A program made the translations under genes and the position numbers. The notes below the pieces were generated by a model, which had not been told where the DNA came from, did not search any database, and saw nothing but the letters and a program-made list of their open reading frames with translations. Shown here one piece after another: positions 7,754-16,677 of a stretch of DNA of 64,000 bases (the stretch's first letter is position 1; each line of letters begins with the position of its first letter). Source of the DNA: Faecalibacterium prausnitzii (GTDB lineage: Bacteria > Bacillota > Clostridia > Oscillospirales > Ruminococcaceae); assembly GCF_003287495.1 (NCBI RefSeq), contig NZ_PRLE01000003.1:310001-374000 (forward strand). The letters run 5' to 3'.

Positions 7754-9049
7754 ATGAAACTGGTAAGCGTGGAAACTCCCGAAAAGAGTGTCTGCAAAAT
7801 GACGTTCAGCGCTTCTGCTGAGGAACTGGAGGCCGCATCCAACGCCGTGTACGAGCGCACCCGCGCCTCTTACACCATCAAGGGCTTTGCAAAGGGTGAG
7901 GCGGACCGCGCTCAGATCGAGGCGGACCGCGGAGAGCACACGTTCTGGTATGATGCCATCAATGACCTGATGGACAAGGATGTGCCGGCTCTGTATGACG
8001 CCGCCATGAAAGAGCACGGCTTCCGCGCCGTGGACGAGCCCACCTATGATCTGGTCAGCGTGAAGAAAGACGAGGGCTTTGTGGCCACCGCCACCACCGC
8101 CCTGCAGCCCGAGCTGAAGCTGGCCCAGACCTCCGGCTTCAAGGTCGAGTGCGTCACCCCGGCTGTCACGGACAAAGAGATCGACAATGTGCTGGAGCAC
8201 CGCCGTCAGGCCTCTGCCGAGCTGGTGCCCCACAAGGGCCCGGCCGTCAAGGGCAATATCGTCCACATTGACTATGAGGGCCAGATGGACGGCCAGCCGT
8301 TCAAGGGCGGCTCCGCCAAGAACCAGACCCTGCAGCTGGGCAGCAGCCGGATGATCCCCGGATTTGAGGAGGGCATCCTGGGCCACAAGGGCGGCGAGGA
8401 GTTCGACATCTTTGTCACGTTCCCCACCCGCTACCATGTGAAAGACCTGGCCGGCAAGCCCGCCGTCTTCAAGATCAAGCTGATCGACGTCTGTGTCCGC
8501 CAGCTGCCCGCACTGAACAGTGATTTTGCCAAGAAAGCGGGCAAGGTGGACACCATGGAAGAGTTCCGTGAGCAGATCCGCCAGCAGATCCACGATGGCA
8601 AGCACGCCAGCGCCCTGAACCGCGCCAAGGATCAGGTCCTGACCCAGCTGGCCAACGCCGCGGAGGGCGAGATCCCCAGCGTCCTGGTGGAGAGCACCTA
8701 CCAGCGCGAGATGGAGAACATTCAGCAGCAGCTCCAGATGCAGCGCGTCAGCCTGGACCACTACCTGTCCCAGGTGCACCAGACCCGCGAGACCTTTACC
8801 GCAAACGTCCACAAGGCTGCGGAGAACAACACCCGCGCCCGGATGGCTCTGCTGCAGGTGGCACAGCAGGAGAACCTCGTCCCCACCGATGAGGAGATGA
8901 CCGCCAAGATGCAGGAGCGTGCCGACAAGCTCAAGAAGCCTCTGGAAGAGATCATGGCCAAGTCCAACGTGGAGAGCATTCGCCGCAACGAGGCTATCCG
9001 CCGCGCTGCTGACTGGGTGATCGAGCACTCCACCATCGAGGAGAAATAA
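7754..9049 (+). CDS. tig: Trigger factor, ribosome-associated chaperone / peptidyl-prolyl isomerase
   Basis: 431 residues, the usual length. Start ATG 7754 (MKLVSVETPEKS) has GGAGGG upstream; the frame is open back to 7643 without a better start. Order: ribosome-binding N-domain (1-120), FKBP-type PPIase domain (about 150-245, VKGNIVHIDYEGQMDG to GFEEGILGHKGGEEF), then the helical substrate-cradling C-domain. It binds at the exit tunnel (L23) and shields nascent chains. The ribosome-docking loop is unusual: instead of the common GFRKGKAP-type signature the sequence reads GFAKGEADR. A strong terminator follows, so it is monocistronic. Confidence 0.95.
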   Translation: MKLVSVETPEKSVCKMTFSASAEELEAASNAVYERTRASYTIKGFAKGEADRAQIEADRGEHTFWYDAINDLMDKDVPALYDAAMKEHGFRAVDEPTYDLVSVKKDEGFVATATTALQPELKLAQTSGFKVECVTPAVTDKEIDNVLEHRRQASAELVPHKGPAVKGNIVHIDYEGQMDGQPFKGGSAKNQTLQLGSSRMIPGFEEGILGHKGGEEFDIFVTFPTRYHVKDLAGKPAVFKIKLIDVCVRQLPALNSDFAKKAGKVDTMEEFREQIRQQIHDGKHASALNRAKDQVLTQLANAAEGEIPSVLVESTYQREMENIQQQLQMQRVSLDHYLSQVHQTRETFTANVHKAAENNTRARMALLQVAQQENLVPTDEEMTAKMQERADKLKKPLEEIMAKSNVESIRRNEAIRRAADWVIEHSTIEEK

Positions 9050-9061
9050 GCAGTTTTCCAA

Positions 9062-9086
9062 GCCCGTGCCCTGCACGGGCTTTTTT
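9062..9086 (+). terminator. Terminator after tig
   Basis: Perfect 8-bp stem GCCCGTGC/GCACGGGC with a 3-base loop, then six Ts. Confidence 0.9.
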
Positions 9087-9190
9087 GTTGTATTTCTTGA
9101 CTTTTTCTTTGTTTTGCGTTATTTTTATAGTAGAATCTGTAATAAAATTTGGGCACGCCTGTCCAAGTCTCAGATTGGAGGTTTTGAACC

Positions 9191-10093
9191 ATGAAAAAGC
9201 TATTCTGCACACTGTTGTCTGCGGCGGCAGCGGTGGCTCTGCTCTGTGGTTTTACCCCCTCTCCGCAGGAAAACAGCGCGGGAGCGGGGCTCATTACCAA
9301 AACCTATGAAACGGCAGAGGCCATCAGCAGCCTATCCGTCAGCGACAAATACGCCGATGTGACGGTAAAAGCCGATGATGTGGACCATGTGGTGGTGGAG
9401 TACAGCTACAACAGCTCCTACAACGATGCCTTTGGCACGGGCGGAGAGCTGTACAGCTTTACCATTGCGGGCCCGAGCCTGAACATTCAGGGCCTCAAGG
9501 GCGACGCTTCCATGAGCGTGAACAACAGCAAGTGCATCTGCACCATGACCGTCAAGCTGCCCCGCAGGGCGTTTGCAGGCCTCACGGTGGATACCAGCAA
9601 CGGCAATATCACCATCCAGGATATGACGTCTCAGTCCAATACCCTGACCACCACCAACGGCAACGTTTCCATTACCGGCGGCAGTCTGGATAACCTGAAC
9701 GCCACGGCCAACAACGGCAAAGTGGAGGTAAACAACCTGCTCACCCAGACCTTTGCCGCTTCCACCCGGAACGGCCGCATCAGCCTGGCCAACACCTCGG
9801 CTTTGAGCATTACCGCACAGGCCCAGAACGGTGACGTCAAGCTGGACCACACCGCGTCGCCCTATTTCTACTGCACCGCCACCAACGCCAGCGTGGTGGG
9901 CACTGTGACGGGCCGCGGCGCGGAGTATGGCCTGAACCTGACCGCAGGCAGTGGTCGCGTGACCCTTACCGACGCCAACGACGATAGCTTCGCCATCCGC
10001 AGCAGCGCCCCTGTCCAGCAGAATCTTGGCGCTGCCCAGAGCTTTACGGCCAATGCCAGCAACGGCAACGTGAACCTGGAATTTGTGCAGTGA
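9191..10093 (+). CDS. Secreted DUF4097-type beta-helix protein
   Basis: 300 residues from ATG 9191 (GGAGG 10 bases upstream). An N-terminal signal peptide (MKKLFCTLLSAAAAVALLCGF) is followed by a repetitive beta-rich body with many short N-G-N/K turns (SNGNITIQ, TNGNVSIT, NNGKVEV, RNGRISL, QNGDVKL, SNGNVNLEF), the ladder pattern of DUF4097 and related adhesin-like beta-helices. The Cys in the leader is preceded by ALL, a poor lipobox, so secretion or signal-anchor is likelier than a lipoprotein. Function unknown; in some Firmicutes such proteins sit with cell-envelope stress genes, but here the gene stands alone between two terminators. Confidence 0.8.
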   Translation: MKKLFCTLLSAAAAVALLCGFTPSPQENSAGAGLITKTYETAEAISSLSVSDKYADVTVKADDVDHVVVEYSYNSSYNDAFGTGGELYSFTIAGPSLNIQGLKGDASMSVNNSKCICTMTVKLPRRAFAGLTVDTSNGNITIQDMTSQSNTLTTTNGNVSITGGSLDNLNATANNGKVEVNNLLTQTFAASTRNGRISLANTSALSITAQAQNGDVKLDHTASPYFYCTATNASVVGTVTGRGAEYGLNLTAGSGRVTLTDANDDSFAIRSSAPVQQNLGAAQSFTANASNGNVNLEFVQ

Positions 10094-10128
10094 GGCACCT
10101 TTAAAACGACAAACACTCCTCTGTAAAG

Positions 10129-10185
10129 CCAACAGGAGCCTGTGCCGGGAAGCGATTCCCACGCACAGGCTCCTGTTGGTTTTTG
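10129..10185 (+). terminator. Bidirectional terminator between convergent genes
   Basis: A perfect 17-bp stem (CCAACAGGAGCCTGTGC and its complement) with TTTTT on the plus side. It separates the DUF4097 gene from the convergent exporter gene. Confidence 0.9.
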
Positions 10186-10190
10186 TGATT

Positions 10191-10970
10191 TTACTTTGTC
10201 AGCAGGTTGAAGCCCATGACCACGATGCCCAGCACCACCAGCACGATACCGGTCGCGCGGTTGAGGGTCTTGGCGTCCGCCTTATTGGCAAAGACCGCCG
10301 CAATACGGGCCCAGAGCAGGGTAAAGAGGACGCAGAGGGCAAACACGGGCCAGTCCGGGGCCCCGCCGATGGCAAAGTGGGAGACAGCACCCGTCAGGGC
10401 CGTGAACGTCATGATGAAGACGCTGGTGCCCACGGCGGTCTTGAGCTCATAGCCCAGCACGCTGGTGAGGATGAGGAGCATCATCATGCCGCCGCCGGCC
10501 CCCACAAAGCCGCAGATCAGGCCGATGATGACACCGCAGACGATGGACTGGATCGCACGCTTTTTCGCGGAGATCCCCTGCATAGCCTCTTTGGTGGTCA
10601 TGACCGGCTTGACAATGAACTTGATTCCCAGCAGGAACGTCATAAACACCGAGAAGCCGCCCATCGTCCGAGAGGGGACAAGGCTTGCCAGCCAGCTGCC
10701 CACCACCGTGAATCCCAGCACGCTGGCCATCATGATGAGGCCGTTTTTCACGTCCAGATTCTGATTCTTGTGGTAGGTGTAAGCGGACACCGCACTGGCC
10801 AGAACGTCCGACGAAAGGGCGATGCCCACGGCCATGTAGGGGTCCATGCCCAGAAACGTGATGAGCATGGGGCTGATGACCGCCGCCGCACTCATCCCGG
10901 CAAAGCCGGTGCCAAGGCCGGCACCCATGCCGGCAAAAAATGTAACCAGAAGAACATATAAAATATGCAT
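10191..10970 (-). CDS. TauE/SafE family membrane exporter (sulfite/organosulfur or related anion)
   Basis: 259 residues with about eight membrane segments in two halves. Each half has the family's Gly-rich motif: GAGLGTGFAGMSAA near the N-terminus and GLICGFVGAGGGMMM at the middle. TauE/SafE proteins move sulfite, sulfoacetate or similar anions; the substrate cannot be read from sequence. ATG 10970 is chosen over an upstream in-frame start because it lies one base after the regulator's stop codon (TAA-G-ATG) with GGGGGA inside the regulator's end. It is therefore co-transcribed with, and probably controlled by, the MarR gene. Confidence 0.85.
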   Translation of the reverse strand: MHILYVLLVTFFAGMGAGLGTGFAGMSAAAVISPMLITFLGMDPYMAVGIALSSDVLASAVSAYTYHKNQNLDVKNGLIMMASVLGFTVVGSWLASLVPSRTMGGFSVFMTFLLGIKFIVKPVMTTKEAMQGISAKKRAIQSIVCGVIIGLICGFVGAGGGMMMLLILTSVLGYELKTAVGTSVFIMTFTALTGAVSHFAIGGAPDWPVFALCVLFTLLWARIAAVFANKADAKTLNRATGIVLVVLGIVVMGFNLLTK

Positions 10971-10971
10971 C

Positions 10972-11406
10972 TTAATCTTCCCCCTCAATGATGGCATCCA
11001 GATTTTTGCTCATGGTCTCCAGCGTGGCAAAAAACGCCGCCCGCTGGGCTTGGTCCGTGTGGTCCAGCAGCCGCTCCAGAAAACGGTTCTGCACCTCCCG
11101 GCCCCGCTCTACCACGGAGCGGGCCTTTTCCGTCCCGATGAGCAGGGTCTTGCGGCGGTCACCTGCCACGGCCTCCCGCCGGAGGTAGCCCTCCTGCACG
11201 AGGCGGTCCACATTGACCGAGACAAGGTTCGCTTTTAGCTTTCGCACCTCCACGATGTCGCTGGCCGTCTTGTATTCGGGGTTATTGACGAGGAACAGCA
11301 GGATATCCAGCGCCGTCTGCGGCAGCTTGAGCTCTTGACACAGGGGCTTGCAGGCGGCGTTGTAGCCCACCACAAACTTCTGTGAGAATTCCAGGCTGGG
11401 GTTCAT
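10972..11406 (-). CDS. MarR family transcriptional regulator
   Basis: 144 residues. The winged-HTH core is visible: LPQTALDILLFLVNNPEYKTASDIVEVRKLKANLVSVNVDRLVQEGYL, then the wing REAVAGDRRKTLLIGTEKA. N- and C-terminal helices would form the dimer interface. MarR proteins repress until a small ligand binds. It heads a two-gene operon with the TauE/SafE exporter, and its promoter overlaps a perfect TTCAAATTTGAA palindrome, so autoregulation is likely. Confidence 0.9.
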   Translation of the reverse strand: MNPSLEFSQKFVVGYNAACKPLCQELKLPQTALDILLFLVNNPEYKTASDIVEVRKLKANLVSVNVDRLVQEGYLRREAVAGDRRKTLLIGTEKARSVVERGREVQNRFLERLLDHTDQAQRAAFFATLETMSKNLDAIIEGED

Positions 11407-11435
11407 GCAGCTTCACTTCTTTCAATTTTAGATTG

Positions 11436-11479
11436 TTCAAATTTGAAGTGATTATAGCACAGGCCGTTTTCTCTGTCAA
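11436..11479 (-). promoter_or_regulatory. Promoter and MarR operator of the regulator/exporter operon
   Basis: On the minus strand consensus TTGACA (11474-11479), 17-base spacer, TATAAT (11451-11456), then the perfect 12-base palindrome TTCAAATTTGAA (11436-11447) at the start point. A repressor bound there would block initiation. Confidence 0.8.
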
Positions 11480-11484
11480 GGATG

Positions 11485-11513
11485 AAAAAAGCTCTGCCGG
11501 AACCCGACAGAGC
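11485..11513 (-). terminator. Terminator of feoAB
   Basis: Imperfect GC-rich stem closed by GCTCTG/CAGAGC (11491-11513) followed on the minus strand by six Ts; runs of T on both sides allow bidirectional use. Confidence 0.8.
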
Positions 11514-11531
11514 CTTTTTCCTATTTTGCCG

Positions 11532-13874
11532 TTAAATCGCCAGCAGGATCAGCCGCATTACCAGCGCGCAAAGCCACGCGGTGACGCACTGGTTTACCAC
11601 CATGATGGCCGCCCACTTACCGCCAAGCTCACGCTTGACAGAGGCCACTGCAGCAATGCAGGGGGTATACAGCAGACAGAAGACCAGCAGCGGGGCCGCC
11701 TGGGCCGGGGTAAGGGCAGCTGCAAAGGCTGCCGAGGAGCCGAACAGGATGGTCAGGGTGGAAACAACGCTCTCCTTTGCCATAAAGCCGGTGATGAGGG
11801 CCGTGGAGACACGCCAGTCGCCAAAGCCCAGCGGTGCGAACAGCGGTGCGATCCCGCCCGCCAGCAGGGCCAGAATGCTGGTCTGCGGGTCAGATGTCAG
11901 GCGGAGCCGGAGGTCAAAGTTCTGCAGGAACCAAATGACGATGGTGGCGATAAAGATGACCGTAAACGCCCGCTCGAGGAAATCCCGGGCCTTTTCCCAG
12001 AGCAGCTGGGCCACATTTTTCAGGCCCGGCAGGCGATAGTTGGGCAGCTCCATCACAAAGGGCACGGCCTCGCCCTTGAAGATCGTTCCCTTGAGGAGAA
12101 TGGCCATTCCTACGCCCACGAGGATGCCCAGGAAATACAATCCCACCATGACCAACGCGGCCTGACGCGGGAAAAATGCCGCTGCAAACAAGCTGTAAAT
12201 GGGCAGCTTGGCCGAGCAGCTCATAAACGGAGTGAGCAGGATAGTCATTTTTCGGTCACGCTCCGAGGGGAGGGTGCGGCTGGCCATCACGCCGGGCACG
12301 GTACAGCCAAAGCCGATGAGCATAGGCACGATGCTGCGGCCCGAAAGACCGATGCGGCGGAGCAGTTTGTCCATGACGAACGCCACACGGGCCATGTAGC
12401 CGGTATCTTCCAGCAGGGAGAGGAAGAAGAACAGGGTCACAATGATGGGCAGAAAGCTCAGCACGCTGCCCACGCCTGTAAAGATGCCGTCGATGACCAG
12501 TGAGTGCACCGCCGGGTTGACTTCCCATGCCGTAAGGGCGTTATCCGTCAAGGTGGTCAGCCGGTCAATTCCCGCTGCCAGCAGGTCCTGCAGGCCGGAA
12601 CCGATGACGCCGAACGTCAGATAGAACACCAGCGCCATGATGCCCACAAAGGCCGGGATGGCCGTATATTTGCCGGTGAGGATCCGGTCAATGCGATTGC
12701 TGCGGAGCTGCTCCTTGCTCTGATGGGGCTTGACAACGGTCTGAGCCACCAGCTGGTGGATAAAGTGGAACCGCATATCCGCAATGGCAGCGGCCCGGTC
12801 CAGCCCGCGCTCCTGCTCCATCTGGAGGATGATGTGCTCGATCATTTCTTTTTCGTTCTGATCCAGCTGCAGGGCTTCCTCAATGCGGTGGTCGCCCTCC
12901 ACCAGCTTCGTGGCGGCAAAACGCACCGGGATGCCAGCTGTCTTGGCGTGGTCCTCAATGAGATGGATGATGCCATGGATGCAGCGGTGGACCGCACCGC
13001 CGTGGTCGTCCTCGCCACAGAAATCCAGCCGGCCTGGGCGTTCCTGATACTTTGCCACATGGATGGCATGGTCTACCAGCTCATCCACACCCTCGTTCTT
13101 GGCCGCGGAGATGGGCACCACCGGGATGCCCAGCATGGCCTCCATCTGGTTGATGCGGATGGTACCGCCATTTCCGCGCACCTCATCCATCATATTCAGC
13201 GCCAGCACCATGGGGGTATCCAGCTCCATGAGCTGCATCGTTAAGTACAGATTCCGTTCAATGTTGGTGGCATCCACGATGTTGATGATGCCGGTGGGTT
13301 TCTCATTGATGAGGAACTGCCGGGTGACGATTTCCTCGCTGGAATAGGGCGACATGGAGTAAATGCCGGGCAGATCGGTCACTTCGGTCTCCGGGTGGCC
13401 CTTAATCGCACCGCTCTTGCGGTCCACAGTCACGCCCGGGAAATTGCCTACATGCTGGTTGGAGCCGGTAAGCTGGTTGAACAGAGTGGTCTTTCCGCAG
13501 TTCTGGTTGCCCGCCAGTGCAAAGGTGAGGGTCGTGCCGTCCGGCAGCGGATTCTCTCCCTTTTTGGTGTGGTAGCGGCCGCCCTCGCCCAGGCCGGGGT
13601 GCTCTACCACTTTCTGTTCCGGGCAGGCAGCGGGCACCACCCGGACGGTTTTTGCCGGGGAAACGTTGATCTGGGCCGCGTCATCCAACCGGAGGGTCAG
13701 GGCGTAGCCGTGGATCTGCAGCTCCATCGGGTCCCCCATGGGTGCAAACTTGACAAGGGTGACCTTTTCCCCAGGGATCAGGCCCATATCCAGAAAATGC
13801 TGGCGGAGGGCGCCCTGTCCGCCAACCGTCTCAATGACAGCGCTTTCGCCGATGTTCAGTTCTTTCAGTGTCAT
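11532..13874 (-). CDS. feoB: FeoA-FeoB fusion, ferrous iron transporter
   Basis: 780 residues. Residues 1-80 are a FeoA SH3-like domain (LNIGESAVIETVGG, RQHFLDMGLIPGEKV); a linker leads to the FeoB G domain with G1 GNQNCGKTT (122-130), G2 GNFPGVT, G3 DLPG (167-170) and G4 NMMD. The membrane part carries two Gate repeats (GCTVPGVMASRTL, and FMAKESVVSTL with LLYTPCIAA). It imports Fe2+, in an anaerobe the main iron source. G1 has Gln where most FeoB proteins have Pro (GNPNCGKT). ATG 13874 was chosen (AAAGGCGG upstream) over an in-frame ATG at 13898. The FeoA fusion is known in Firmicutes and Bacteroidetes. Confidence 0.95.
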   Translation of the reverse strand: MTLKELNIGESAVIETVGGQGALRQHFLDMGLIPGEKVTLVKFAPMGDPMELQIHGYALTLRLDDAAQINVSPAKTVRVVPAACPEQKVVEHPGLGEGGRYHTKKGENPLPDGTTLTFALAGNQNCGKTTLFNQLTGSNQHVGNFPGVTVDRKSGAIKGHPETEVTDLPGIYSMSPYSSEEIVTRQFLINEKPTGIINIVDATNIERNLYLTMQLMELDTPMVLALNMMDEVRGNGGTIRINQMEAMLGIPVVPISAAKNEGVDELVDHAIHVAKYQERPGRLDFCGEDDHGGAVHRCIHGIIHLIEDHAKTAGIPVRFAATKLVEGDHRIEEALQLDQNEKEMIEHIILQMEQERGLDRAAAIADMRFHFIHQLVAQTVVKPHQSKEQLRSNRIDRILTGKYTAIPAFVGIMALVFYLTFGVIGSGLQDLLAAGIDRLTTLTDNALTAWEVNPAVHSLVIDGIFTGVGSVLSFLPIIVTLFFFLSLLEDTGYMARVAFVMDKLLRRIGLSGRSIVPMLIGFGCTVPGVMASRTLPSERDRKMTILLTPFMSCSAKLPIYSLFAAAFFPRQAALVMVGLYFLGILVGVGMAILLKGTIFKGEAVPFVMELPNYRLPGLKNVAQLLWEKARDFLERAFTVIFIATIVIWFLQNFDLRLRLTSDPQTSILALLAGGIAPLFAPLGFGDWRVSTALITGFMAKESVVSTLTILFGSSAAFAAALTPAQAAPLLVFCLLYTPCIAAVASVKRELGGKWAAIMVVNQCVTAWLCALVMRLILLAI

Positions 13875-13900
13875 GGTTGTCCGCCTTTCTTCGACCATTT

Positions 13901-13951
13901 GTTAGTCTGTATTAACAATGGTACTATAGGCTAACTTTTATCCTTTGTCAA
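13901..13951 (-). promoter_or_regulatory. feoAB promoter with GTTAGYCT metal-box-like elements
   Basis: Minus strand TTGACA (13946-13951), 17-base spacer, TATAGT (13923-13928). GTTAGCCT (complement of 13928-13935) touches the -10, and a second element GTTAGTCT followed by TATTAAC lies downstream at 13901-13916. The octamer resembles the core of DtxR/IdeR boxes (GGTTAGCCTAACC). Confidence 0.65.
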
Positions 13952-14025
13952 GGGATGCCAACGACAAATTTCGTCGCGGACCGCATTTCATAAAATGTTC
14001 TATCGTGAAATGACCTCCGCGATGC

Positions 14026-14060
14026 AAAAACACCCCTGTCTGCCGCGGCAGACGGGGGTG
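14026..14060 (-). terminator. Terminator of galE
   Basis: Stem CACCCCYGTCTGCC with its complement (14031-14060), five Ts on the minus side and four on the plus side. Confidence 0.85.
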
Positions 14061-14097
14061 TTTTCAACATTATGGACAATCGCAGTGGAAAATCCTT

Positions 14098-15123
14098 TTA
14101 TTTTGCAGTGTGGTAGCCGTCGGGGTTCTTCTTCTGCCAGTTCCAGCTGTCGGCGCACATCTCCTCGATGCCGTACTCAGCCACCCAGCCCAGCTCACGC
14201 TTGGCCTTGGAGGGGTCGGCGTAGCACTCGGCGATATCGCCGGGGCGGCGGGCCTCGATGACGTAGGGGAGCTTCTTGCCGCAGGCTTTCTCAAAGGCAT
14301 GGATGACATCCAGCACGCTGTAGCCCTTGCCGGTGCCCAGGTTGCAGATGAAGAGGCCGCAATTGGTCTCCAGCTTGCGGATGGCGCAGACATGGCCGCG
14401 GGCCAGATCCACCACGTGGATGTAATCGCGGACGCCGGTGCCGTCCGGGGTGGGGTAATCGTTGCCGAAGACGTGCACTTTTTCCAGCTTGCCCACAGCG
14501 ACTTTTGCAATGTAGGGCATCAGATTGTTGGGGATCCCGTTGGGGTCCTCACCAATGAGGCCGGACTTGTGGGCACCGATGGGGTTGAAGTAGCGGAGCA
14601 GGGCCACGTTCAGGGTGGGGTCCGCCTTGCAGACATCGGTCAGGATGCGCTCGGTCATGGCCTTGGTGGTGCCGTAGGGGTTGGTGGTGGCACCCACGGG
14701 GAAGTCCTCGGTGATGGGCACACTGGCGGGGTCGCCGTAAACGGTGGCCGAGGAGCTGAAGACAAAGTTCTTGCAGCCGTGGCGGCGCATCACATCCAGG
14801 ATGACCAGGGTGCAGTTGAGGTTGTTATAGTAGTATTCAATGGGCTTGGAGACACTCTCGCCCACAGCCTTGTAGGCTGCAAACTGGATGACCGCGGTGA
14901 TGTCCGGGCACTCGGTGAAGATCTTCTCCACATCCTCATGCTTGGTCATATCGGCCTGATAGAAGCGGAAGTCCTTGCCCGTGATCTGCTTGACCCGCTC
15001 CAGCACCACCGGAGAAGCGTTATAGTAGTTATCGGCCACCACCACATCGTAGCCAGCGTTCAACAGTTCAATGCAGGTGTGGCTGCCAATGTAGCCAGCG
15101 CCGCCGGAAACCAGAATTGCCAT
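14098..15123 (-). CDS. galE: UDP-glucose 4-epimerase
   Basis: 341 residues. Extended short-chain dehydrogenase: NAD-binding GGAGYIGSHTCIELL at the N-terminus, FAAYKAVGES, catalytic FSSSATVYG and the Tyr-x3-Lys pair in NPYGTTK, plus RYFNPIGAH and GVRDYIHVVDLARGH, all typical of GalE. It interconverts UDP-glucose and UDP-galactose in the Leloir pathway. The ATG at 15123 (MAILVSGGAG) follows GAGAGAGG; the frame is open further upstream without a better start. galM lies upstream on the same strand but behind its own terminator, so the two are clustered rather than strictly one operon. Confidence 0.96.
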   Translation of the reverse strand: MAILVSGGAGYIGSHTCIELLNAGYDVVVADNYYNASPVVLERVKQITGKDFRFYQADMTKHEDVEKIFTECPDITAVIQFAAYKAVGESVSKPIEYYYNNLNCTLVILDVMRRHGCKNFVFSSSATVYGDPASVPITEDFPVGATTNPYGTTKAMTERILTDVCKADPTLNVALLRYFNPIGAHKSGLIGEDPNGIPNNLMPYIAKVAVGKLEKVHVFGNDYPTPDGTGVRDYIHVVDLARGHVCAIRKLETNCGLFICNLGTGKGYSVLDVIHAFEKACGKKLPYVIEARRPGDIAECYADPSKAKRELGWVAEYGIEEMCADSWNWQKKNPDGYHTAK

Positions 15124-15352
15124 TGCAAAAACCTCTCTCTCGTCACCATTGTTGCATTCTTTGTAAGGGCCTTGCCCCTGCTGCCTAAAGAATACCGCTT
15201 TTTGCACACGGAATCAAGTACCGCCCATTTTATGCAGCTGGATTCTTGTTGCATCTTTTTCTGCACGATGATGAAACCACAAATTTTTTTACACCCTGCC
15301 CATGGAGGGAAGACGCTTTTTGTGCAAATGAGAGAAAGATCCCCCGAAACAC

Positions 15353-15376
15353 AAAAATGACCGCCCGACCGGGCGG
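15353..15376 (-). terminator. Terminator of galM
   Basis: CCGCCC/GGGCGG stem with a 4-base loop (15361-15376) followed by ATTTTT on the minus strand. Confidence 0.8.
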
Positions 15377-15394
15377 CCATTTCATTCTCTCTTT

Positions 15395-16468
15395 TCAAAG
15401 GCGTCCGCACTGGCGTCCGGTAAAGAAACGCAGCGTGGTGTTGGCGCGGAAGACCTTGCCCGCGCGGAGGATGGTGGTGGGAAACTCCGGGTGCGAGGGA
15501 CTGCAGGGGAAGTGCTGGGTCTCCAGCGCAAAGCCGCTGTATTTCTGCAGCGGCACGCCGCCCTTGCCCGGGGTGGGGCAATCCTGCAAAAAATTGCCCG
15601 TGTAAAGCTGGATGCCCGGCTGGGTGGTGTACATCTTCATGCTGATGCCGCTTTTCTCGCTGGTAGCCCAGGCGCACAGGCTCTGGCTGGAACCGCGGTC
15701 CCGGTCAATGACAAAGCAGTGGTCAAAGCCGCCGCCCACCATGGTGGTCTGGGAAAAGCCCGTGTCGATGTCCCGGCCCAGCGGTTTGCCGGAAGTAAAA
15801 TCCATCGGCGTGCCCGCCACGGGCAGGATGCGCCCGGTGGGGCAGGTCTCGTTGTTGCCCTCCAGATACCGGGACGCGTAGAGCTTGAGCTTCTGGTTCA
15901 GCACATCGCCCTCACCATCCAGATTAAAATAGGTATGGTTGGTGAGGTTCAGCACGGTGTCCGCGTCGGAGGACACCCGGTAGTCCATCCGCAGGGCATT
16001 GTCCTCCGTGAGGATATACCGCACCGAAATTTTCAGATTGCCGGGGAACCCGTCTTCTCCATCCGGGCTCTCCGCCTCCAGTAACAGGGTATCGCCAAAG
16101 GATTTCACCTCGTAGATCTTGCGCGGGAATGTGCCATGCAGATGGTTTTTGCCATTGTTGGCTTCCAGATGGTAGGCCCTGCCGCCTACACTGAACACCG
16201 CGTTCTCGATCCGGTTGGCGTACCGCCCCACAAACGCGCCGCAGCAGGTGCTGCTTTGGGAGTTGAAGTCGTTTTCGTAGTCGGCCAGGGTGTCATGCCC
16301 TATGACCACGTCCACCGGGCCCTTTTTTGTGGGGACAAGGATATTTTTGATCACACAGCCATAGTTCAGCACATGCACTTCCAGTCCGCCGGGGTTGGAG
16401 ATGATGTACTCGTTGACCTTTTCGCCGCTTTTTGTCACGCCAAAAGGCTTGGAACGAAACTGTGCCAT
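15395..16468 (-). CDS. galM: Aldose 1-epimerase (galactose mutarotase)
   Basis: 357 residues. GalM fold signatures: NYGCVIKNILVP, GRYANRIENA, catalytic His in NLTNHTYFNL, and the catalytic Glu region FALETQHFPCSPSHPEFP near the C-terminus. It converts beta- to alpha-galactose and feeds the Leloir pathway with GalE. ATG 16468 lies eight bases after AGGAGG; an in-frame upstream ATG (16531) has no such site. An AT-rich upstream stretch with TATAAT-like sequence around 16537-16550 is a probable promoter. Confidence 0.95.
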   Translation of the reverse strand: MAQFRSKPFGVTKSGEKVNEYIISNPGGLEVHVLNYGCVIKNILVPTKKGPVDVVIGHDTLADYENDFNSQSSTCCGAFVGRYANRIENAVFSVGGRAYHLEANNGKNHLHGTFPRKIYEVKSFGDTLLLEAESPDGEDGFPGNLKISVRYILTEDNALRMDYRVSSDADTVLNLTNHTYFNLDGEGDVLNQKLKLYASRYLEGNNETCPTGRILPVAGTPMDFTSGKPLGRDIDTGFSQTTMVGGGFDHCFVIDRDRGSSQSLCAWATSEKSGISMKMYTTQPGIQLYTGNFLQDCPTPGKGGVPLQKYSGFALETQHFPCSPSHPEFPTTILRAGKVFRANTTLRFFTGRQCGRL

Positions 16469-16621
16469 TGCGCTCGCCTCCTCATCATTTGGTTCACACC
16501 CAGCAGGCGCACTCCTGAGTGTATCTTTCATAATTATGATTATATCATAGTTTCATACGCTTGTGGGCAGAACTTTTTAGAATTAACAGCCAATATTTTG
16601 GGAGATTTTTTGGTGGTTTTG

Positions 16622-16660
16622 CAAAAAGAAAATCCTCATGGAGCGCTCCATGAGGATTTT
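16622..16660 (-). terminator. Terminator of the RND pump gene
   Basis: A perfect palindromic stem AATCCTCATGGAGC/GCTCCATGAGGATT; T-rich tracts lie on both sides, so it can serve galM-side transcription as well. Confidence 0.85.
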
Positions 16661-16677
16661 TTTGTTTGCAGGGGAAT

